Shown: one piece after another, positions 58,958 to 64,000 of the stretch
How the letters are laid out: the number at the start of each line of letters is the position of its first letter
Position numbering within the stretch: the first letter of the stretch is position 1
Source: Lachnospiraceae bacterium KGMB03038
GTDB lineage: Bacteria > Bacillota > Clostridia > Lachnospirales > Lachnospiraceae
NCBI GenBank assembly: GCA_007361935.1
Contig: CP041667.1
Location: 2,508,501 to 2,572,500, forward strand
Direction of reading: 5' to 3'
Length of the DNA: 64,000 bases
Notes under the pieces: generated by a model
What the model saw: the letters and a program-made list of their open reading frames with translations, nothing else
The model's database searches: none
What the model was told of the DNA's origin: nothing
Made by a program: the position numbers and the translations under genes

Positions 58958-61900
58958 ATGCTTCAGATCAAAAACATCTGCAAAGAATATCGGACCGGCA
59001 CCCTGATCCAAAAGGCGCTGGATAACGTCAGCCTGAATTTAAGAGACAATGAATTCGTAGCGATCTTAGGCCCCAGCGGATCAGGCAAGACCACTCTTTT
59101 GAACATCATTGGGGGACTGGACCGCTATGACAGCGGAGACCTGATCATTAACGGCATTTCTACTAAAAAATACAAAGACAGAGACTGGGATTCTTACCGG
59201 AATCATACCATCGGATTTGTCTTTCAAAGCTATAACCTTATTCCCCATCAGACAATCCTGGCCAATGTAGAGCTGGCGCTTACCATCTCCGGCATCGAAA
59301 AATCAGAGCGTCTTCAAAGAGCAAGAGAAGCCTTGGAACAAGTGGGCCTTGGGGATCAGGTGCACAAACGGCCAAGTCAGCTTTCCGGAGGCCAGATGCA
59401 GCGAGTTGCCATTGCCCGTGCCTTAGTCAACGACCCGGACATCCTGCTGGCCGATGAACCCACCGGCGCCCTGGACAGTGAGACCAGTGTTCAGGTCATG
59501 GATCTCCTTCGTCAGGTGGCCAAAGACCGTCTGGTGGTCATGGTCACCCATAACCCGGAACTGGCGGAACTCTATGCCACCCGGATCGTTAACTTAAGAG
59601 ACGGGAAGATCCGCTCAGACAGCAACGCCTTTGAAATCGATGAAACTTCATTAGAAGAACCAGAACATCGGAATATGGGGAAATCTTCCATGTCTTTTCT
59701 GACTGCCCTCTCCTTAAGCTTTAACAATCTTCGGACCAAAAAAGCCCGGACACTCCTGACCTCGTTTGCGGGTTCCATTGGCATCATAGGCATTGCGCTG
59801 ATCTTGTCTTTATCCAACGGCGTCAATGCCTATATCAAATCCATTGAGACCGATACTTTGGCGGAGTATCCTCTTCAGATCCAGAGTACCGGCCTGGATC
59901 TTTCTTCCATGATGGGCGGCGCCGCCGGGAGCGGTTCCGAGCCGGAAGAAAATACCGGAGATGTAGCTGTCATCCAAATGGTGACAAATATGTTTTCTAC
60001 CATGGACTCCAATGACCTAAAATCTCTGAAGGCATATCTGGACAGCGAGGAAAGCGGGATCGAAAAATATACCAACGCTATAGAGTATTCTTACAGCGCG
60101 GTTCCCCAGATCTATCGCTTGGAAGATCAGGACGTCCGGCAGGTTCACCCGGATAAGTCCTTCGATGAGCTGGGACTTGGCTCCGCCTCCGCCTCTAATT
60201 CTATGATGGCCTCTATGATGAGTACAGATATTTTCTATGAGATGCCGGAAAATACCAAGCTGTATGAAGGGCAGTATGATGTAAAGGCCGGACGGTGGCC
60301 GCAAAACTATAATGAATGTGTCGTAGTCCTGACCTCAAATGGGGGCATCAGCGATTTTATGCTGTACACTATGGGACTGCGGGATTCTGCGGAACTGGAT
60401 GATATGATCCAGCAGTTTATCGATGAAGAAAATGTAGATACCCCAGAAGATATGGGCAGTTACACCTATGACGATCTGCTTGGGGTCTCCTTTAAACTGG
60501 TAAATAGTTCTGATTATTACCAGTACGACAGCCAGTACCAAGTATGGACAGATAAAACAGATGATAAAGAATATATGCAAAACCTGGCAGAGCAGGGTGA
60601 AGATATAAAAGTTGTCGGTGTCGTCCAGCCTTCCGAAGACGGCAATGGTTTTGTCCTTGCCGCCGGCATCGGATATACACCGGCGCTGACCAAACATGTT
60701 GCCCAGCAGGCTGAAAAAAGCGAAATTGTACAGCAGCAGCTTGACAATCCAGATATAAATGTATTTACCGGAGAAGCATTTGGAGAAGAAAATTCAGAGA
60801 ATGGTTTTGACATGGAATCCCTCTTTACCATTGATGAAGAAAAGCTGCAGGAAGCTTTTGGCTTTGATGAAAGCGCGTTTTCAAATATTTCCGATTCCTT
60901 TGATTTCTCCAATGTATTCGGCAGCGCGGGAGAATCTATGGATCTGTCCGGCCTGATCGACCTAAACGACATCCAGATTGATCTTCCGGATATGGGCGCC
61001 GTAGATCTGGGAGAAATGATGGGCGACCTTACGATCCCTATTTCCCAGGAAGGGTACGCGAAAATGATGGAAAGCCTGACGGAGGGTTACGGACAGTACG
61101 TGAAGGACCATCCAGAGGCAGATTATTCCGGGCTGCAGGAAGATTTCCGGGAATATCTTCAAACAGACGGCGCAAAGGGGATCATGGAAGCCGCGGTGGA
61201 GTCGATCATAAGCGAAAACATCCAGACAGTGACGGACGATCAAAAGAAAACGCTTCTTACCCGTCTGCAGGAAGGAATTGAAAAATCTGTCAGCGATATT
61301 CCAAATGGGGATATAGATACGGACGCAGTCAATACTGCCATAGAAACCTACATGGGCACAGACGGCTTGGCTGCCGTCAATGACTGGATGGATGCAGTTG
61401 CCGCGGATATTGATGCAGCCGTCACTGACGGCCAAATGAACGAATTGGCCCAAAACCTTTCACAGGGTTATCTGGAGTATGCCCAGAATGGAAACGGAAT
61501 AGATCCCTCTCAAATAGCCTTGCATTTTCTCCGGTATCTTCAGACTGAAGATGGCCAGCGACGACTGGCCGAAGGTCTTGCCGCCGCTGTTGACACAGAC
61601 GCTTTGGAGGAGCAGCTTATGAGCTCCGTGGAAAGTTTTATGGGCGGCGCCATGTCTTCCTACGGCAGCGCTGTCAGTTCCGCTCTGGAGACCCAGATCT
61701 CTTCCGCCATGCGGCAGATGATGAGTCAGATCGCCTCAGGAATGGGAGAGGCAATGGGCGCTGCCATGTCTGATATCGGGAACAGTCTGCAGAATGCCAT
61801 GAGTATTGATGCGGATTCCTTTGCGGAAGCCTTCCAGATGAATATGACTGGAGATGACCTGGCGGAACTGATGATGTCTATGAATTCAAGCCAGAGCGCC

Positions 61901-62524
61901 ACTTATGATAATAACCTGGCCTCTCTCGGATATGTGGATTTCGACGAACCTTCGGCCATTGATATCTATCCGATCGACTTTGAGAGCAAAGAACAGGTTG
62001 TAAAAATCCTGGACGATTATAACAGTCGGATGGAGGAAGAAGGGAAGGATGAACAGGTGATCACCTATACAGACCTGGTAGGCTCCATGATGTCTTCAGT
62101 AACAGATATCATTGATACGATCAGCTATGTATTGATCGCGTTTGTCGCCATCTCCCTGATCGTTTCCTCTATTATGATCGGTGTCATCACATATATCAGC
62201 GTACTGGAGCGCAAGAAAGAAATCGGAATCCTGCGGGCTATCGGCGCCTCCAAACAGAATATCTCCCAGGTATTTAACGCGGAGACCTTTATCATCGGGC
62301 TATGCGCCGGGCTCATAGGCATCGCCTCAACCTTGCTTCTTCTGATTCCCGCTAACGCCATCATCCATCATGTGGCCGGGACAAATGATGTAAACGCTTA
62401 CCTTCCGCTTCTGCCGGCGGTCATACTGATCCTGCTCAGCGTAGTCCTTACCCTGATCGGCGGCCTGATCCCCTCTAAGAAAGCCGCCAAGAGCGATCCG
62501 GTCACCGCTTTGCGGACAGAATAG
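58958..62524 (+). CDS. Fused ABC transporter ATPase-permease (MacB/FtsX-like) with giant extracytoplasmic domain
   Basis: 1188 aa. Residues 1-230 are a LolD/MacB-type ATPase: Walker A GPSGSGKTT, signature LSGGQMQRVAIARA, Walker B ILLADEPTGALDS. A transmembrane helix near 268-290 is followed by an extracytoplasmic region of about 750 residues, acidic and Met/Ser/Asp-rich, and three C-terminal helices (about 1053-1175) with the FtsX signature LERKKEIGILRAIGASKQN. Two similar blocks inside the external region (about 705-750 and 832-875, each with EGY/QGY, F..YLQT and a Gly turn) suggest a duplication. Such proteins export or sense peptides or handle cell-surface components; a histidine kinase gene lies beyond its terminator. 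Confidence 0.88.
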   Translation: MLQIKNICKEYRTGTLIQKALDNVSLNLRDNEFVAILGPSGSGKTTLLNIIGGLDRYDSGDLIINGISTKKYKDRDWDSYRNHTIGFVFQSYNLIPHQTILANVELALTISGIEKSERLQRAREALEQVGLGDQVHKRPSQLSGGQMQRVAIARALVNDPDILLADEPTGALDSETSVQVMDLLRQVAKDRLVVMVTHNPELAELYATRIVNLRDGKIRSDSNAFEIDETSLEEPEHRNMGKSSMSFLTALSLSFNNLRTKKARTLLTSFAGSIGIIGIALILSLSNGVNAYIKSIETDTLAEYPLQIQSTGLDLSSMMGGAAGSGSEPEENTGDVAVIQMVTNMFSTMDSNDLKSLKAYLDSEESGIEKYTNAIEYSYSAVPQIYRLEDQDVRQVHPDKSFDELGLGSASASNSMMASMMSTDIFYEMPENTKLYEGQYDVKAGRWPQNYNECVVVLTSNGGISDFMLYTMGLRDSAELDDMIQQFIDEENVDTPEDMGSYTYDDLLGVSFKLVNSSDYYQYDSQYQVWTDKTDDKEYMQNLAEQGEDIKVVGVVQPSEDGNGFVLAAGIGYTPALTKHVAQQAEKSEIVQQQLDNPDINVFTGEAFGEENSENGFDMESLFTIDEEKLQEAFGFDESAFSNISDSFDFSNVFGSAGESMDLSGLIDLNDIQIDLPDMGAVDLGEMMGDLTIPISQEGYAKMMESLTEGYGQYVKDHPEADYSGLQEDFREYLQTDGAKGIMEAAVESIISENIQTVTDDQKKTLLTRLQEGIEKSVSDIPNGDIDTDAVNTAIETYMGTDGLAAVNDWMDAVAADIDAAVTDGQMNELAQNLSQGYLEYAQNGNGIDPSQIALHFLRYLQTEDGQRRLAEGLAAAVDTDALEEQLMSSVESFMGGAMSSYGSAVSSALETQISSAMRQMMSQIASGMGEAMGAAMSDIGNSLQNAMSIDADSFAEAFQMNMTGDDLAELMMSMNSSQSATYDNNLASLGYVDFDEPSAIDIYPIDFESKEQVVKILDDYNSRMEEEGKDEQVITYTDLVGSMMSSVTDIIDTISYVLIAFVAISLIVSSIMIGVITYISVLERKKEIGILRAIGASKQNISQVFNAETFIIGLCAGLIGIASTLLLLIPANAIIHHVAGTNDVNAYLPLLPAVILILLSVVLTLIGGLIPSKKAAKSDPVTALRTE

Positions 62525-62560
62525 GTATCCGCGGCGCTTGTCCTTATAGAACTAAATTCG

Positions 62561-62600
62561 GAAAATGCATCCATACCAGTTTTCGTATGGATGCATTTTC
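62561..62600. terminator. Bidirectional terminator between ABC and kinase genes
   Basis: Perfect 16-bp stem GAAAATGCATCCATAC / GTATGGATGCATTTTC with an 8-base loop, with T-rich sides in both directions, between converging genes. Confidence 0.9.
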
Positions 62601-62622
62601 TTCAGACCAAATACTGAAGCCG

Positions 62623-63945
62623 CTATGTGTGGGGGAAAAATAGCGCTACATAAAACTGTTCTCCTTTCTGCCCATACTGACAGCTTCCTCCCATCCGTTC
62701 CATCATTTTCCGCACATTCTGGAGGCCTACTTTCGTACTCTCCGTATTTTCTCCAGTCCCCTTGACTGTATTTTCAAAAAACAGACACATCTCCTCTTCT
62801 CCGCAGGAACACAGGATCTGCACAGGACGGTCTTTGCGCGCGTACTTAAGGATATTCGAAGTAATATTATCCATGATGCGGGAAAGATACATTTCATCCA
62901 CCTGGATTTTCTTTGGTTCCCATTTCATATCCGGTTCTGTGTGAAATCCTTTTTGTTCCAAATAACTGCAAGTTTCTGAGAGCAGGTCGTAGAAAAATGT
63001 CTTATAAACTTCCGGCTCTTCCATCTGGATCCTGCTGTCTTCTGATACCAGAGCATACTCAAAAAGATGGTCCGACAACTGTTTAAGACGCCGGGCTTTC
63101 TGGGCGATCTTCTCAAGATACTCCTCTACCTTCCTTTTTTCCACTCCTTTCTGGCCGACCTCTTTTTGCAGGATTTCCGTATACAGCAGGATTGAGGTAA
63201 GGGGGGTCCTCAGGTCATGGGACATCTCTGTTACGATCTCCTTATTCTCCTTCACAAGCTGTGCTTCCTGCCGGATCTGATCTCTAAGGGAACGGCGCAT
63301 TCCATCCAGTCCCTGGGCAAGCGCCGCCAGTTCATCCCTTCCCCGCACGGTGATCTCATAATCTAAATTCCCGCCTTCCAGAATTTCAATCTCCTTGCCA
63401 AGTCTCCGAATATCCTCCGTTTTTCGCCGGATTCCCAGGAAGAGCAGAATGAGAAAAAGTGTGAACGAAGACAGCAGTTCTAAAACCGTAGCGAAATTAT
63501 AGAGCTGGGACTGATAAGCCCCATAAAGCACTACTTCACCATTTCCGTCCGGGAACTGTATCTGATAATAATTCTCCCACTCGCTGTATTTCTGTTCCCG
63601 TTCCTCTTCTGTCAGGTTTTCCAGATTCCTTTTATAATAAGAGTCATAGATCAGCCATTGATTCTGATAGATCTTCATCGAGAGAATCTTTTGCTCTTTG
63701 ACCCATTCTGTGATCGCCTTGCTGTCCTGGATGCTGATCGCATTTCTTTCCACATATTCCTGCAGGGATGTAATATATTCTTTTTCCTTACGCTCTACAT
63801 AATGACTCTCATGATACCAGCGTACTACCACATATTCTCCCACATAGGTAAGACAAAAGAATGTCAGGATCGCCGCCGCCAGCGCTCCTGTTACCAGCCG
63901 GAGGAGAGAAACATAAAGAGAGTCTCTTTTATTTACCTGCCGCAT
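62623..63945 (-). CDS. Sensor histidine kinase with HAMP domain
   Basis: Membrane kinase of 440 aa. Transmembrane helices at about 14-35 and 152-175 enclose an external domain of about 115 residues; a HAMP region follows (about 178-235), then HisKA with phospho-His in MSHDLRTPLTSILLY and an ATPase domain. The N-box RIMDNITSNILKYA is clear, but the DxGxG (G1) box is replaced by FFENTVKG, with VGLQNVRKMMERM as G2. Its start lies inside the 3' end of the upstream response regulator gene, giving coupled translation. Confidence 0.9.
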   Translation of the reverse strand: MRQVNKRDSLYVSLLRLVTGALAAAILTFFCLTYVGEYVVVRWYHESHYVERKEKEYITSLQEYVERNAISIQDSKAITEWVKEQKILSMKIYQNQWLIYDSYYKRNLENLTEEEREQKYSEWENYYQIQFPDGNGEVVLYGAYQSQLYNFATVLELLSSFTLFLILLFLGIRRKTEDIRRLGKEIEILEGGNLDYEITVRGRDELAALAQGLDGMRRSLRDQIRQEAQLVKENKEIVTEMSHDLRTPLTSILLYTEILQKEVGQKGVEKRKVEEYLEKIAQKARRLKQLSDHLFEYALVSEDSRIQMEEPEVYKTFFYDLLSETCSYLEQKGFHTEPDMKWEPKKIQVDEMYLSRIMDNITSNILKYARKDRPVQILCSCGEEEMCLFFENTVKGTGENTESTKVGLQNVRKMMERMGGSCQYGQKGEQFYVALFFPHT

Positions 63946-64000
63946 CGAATCGATACCCCTTTCCCCACACCGTATGGATTCGTTTTGGATTCTGGGGATC
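63929..64000 (-). CDS. Response regulator, C-terminal end (partial)
   Basis: The last 23 codons of a gene running off the window. DPQNPKRIHTVWGKGYRFD is the closing beta-hairpin of an OmpR-type winged helix. It overlaps the histidine kinase gene by 17 bases and is its obvious partner. Confidence 0.85.
   Translation of the reverse strand, partial: DPQNPKRIHTVWGKGYRFDAAGK

Overview
The window looks like a chromosomal segment of an anaerobic, low-to-mid GC Gram-positive gut bacterium of the Clostridia, most likely a Lachnospiraceae member. The basis is the housekeeping synteny (rho, L31, yqhQ, prmC, prfA), HPr kinase, CarD-like and DUF4364 proteins, many two-component/ABC pairs, strong AGGAGG-type ribosome binding sites, and no respiratory genes. 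Family placement is inference; no rRNA or tRNA gene is present to confirm it.

Layout. 1-5.5 kb: XRE regulator, fructokinase-like kinase, DUF368 lipid-carrier flippase-like protein, HisC, a second aminotransferase and a DUF2156 protein. 5.5-14.8 kb: an eight-gene minus-strand operon (two M20 amidohydrolases, two small membrane proteins, an L-2-amino-thiazoline-4-carboxylate (ATC) hydrolase-like protein, an AEC transporter, a CyuA-type L-cysteine desulfidase and an M24 peptidase), divergent from an IclR regulator with a clear palindromic operator between them. Read together it suggests uptake and breakdown of an acylated, carbamoylated or cyclic sulfur amino acid to cysteine and then pyruvate, sulfide and ammonia. 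15.0-23.2 kb: a TetR regulator and a NitT/TauT-type ABC transporter followed by an FGGY kinase, a zinc polyol dehydrogenase, a UroD/MtaA-like methyltransferase-fold protein and a 2-hydroxyacid dehydrogenase; the combination suggests an uncharacterised catabolic pathway.

23.2-42.3 kb is mostly core: prfA, prmC, yqhQ, rpmE, rho, a radical SAM protein, DUF4364, a split chromate transporter, glcK, hprK, uvrC, ftsH, DUF1846, pyrG, a UbiB/ABC1 kinase, a phasin-like protein and a diacylglycerol/undecaprenol kinase.

42.5-46.6 kb is the most striking part. An orphan ABC substrate-binding lipoprotein gene is split by a compact 2,941-bp element containing a large serine recombinase, a holin, an endolysin-type amidase and a 40-aa ORF. 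Both junctions share TTTGGGG. Joining them restores one uninterrupted 348-aa lipoprotein reading frame, and joining the element's ends produces an attP with dyad symmetry in exact register. It is either a heavily reduced prophage or a minimal recombinase/lysis element that could act as a genetic switch.

46.6-64 kb: an AbrB/MraZ-like small protein and a CarD-like regulator with a terminator-like leader hairpin, a PdaA-like deacetylase, a purine salvage operon (NCS2 permease, ade, deoB), a response regulator/ABC/histidine kinase cluster interrupted by GC-rich dyad repeats, a ketopantoate reductase-like protein, a truncated Rpn/PD-(D/E)XK transposase remnant with a 42-bp coding tandem repeat, a very large MacB/FtsX-like ABC protein with its own consensus promoter, and a second histidine kinase whose response regulator runs off the end of the window.

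Two families of non-coding repeats recur: a perfect palindrome with a conserved tail (2 copies, with compensating base changes) and a GC-rich dyad element (3 copies).
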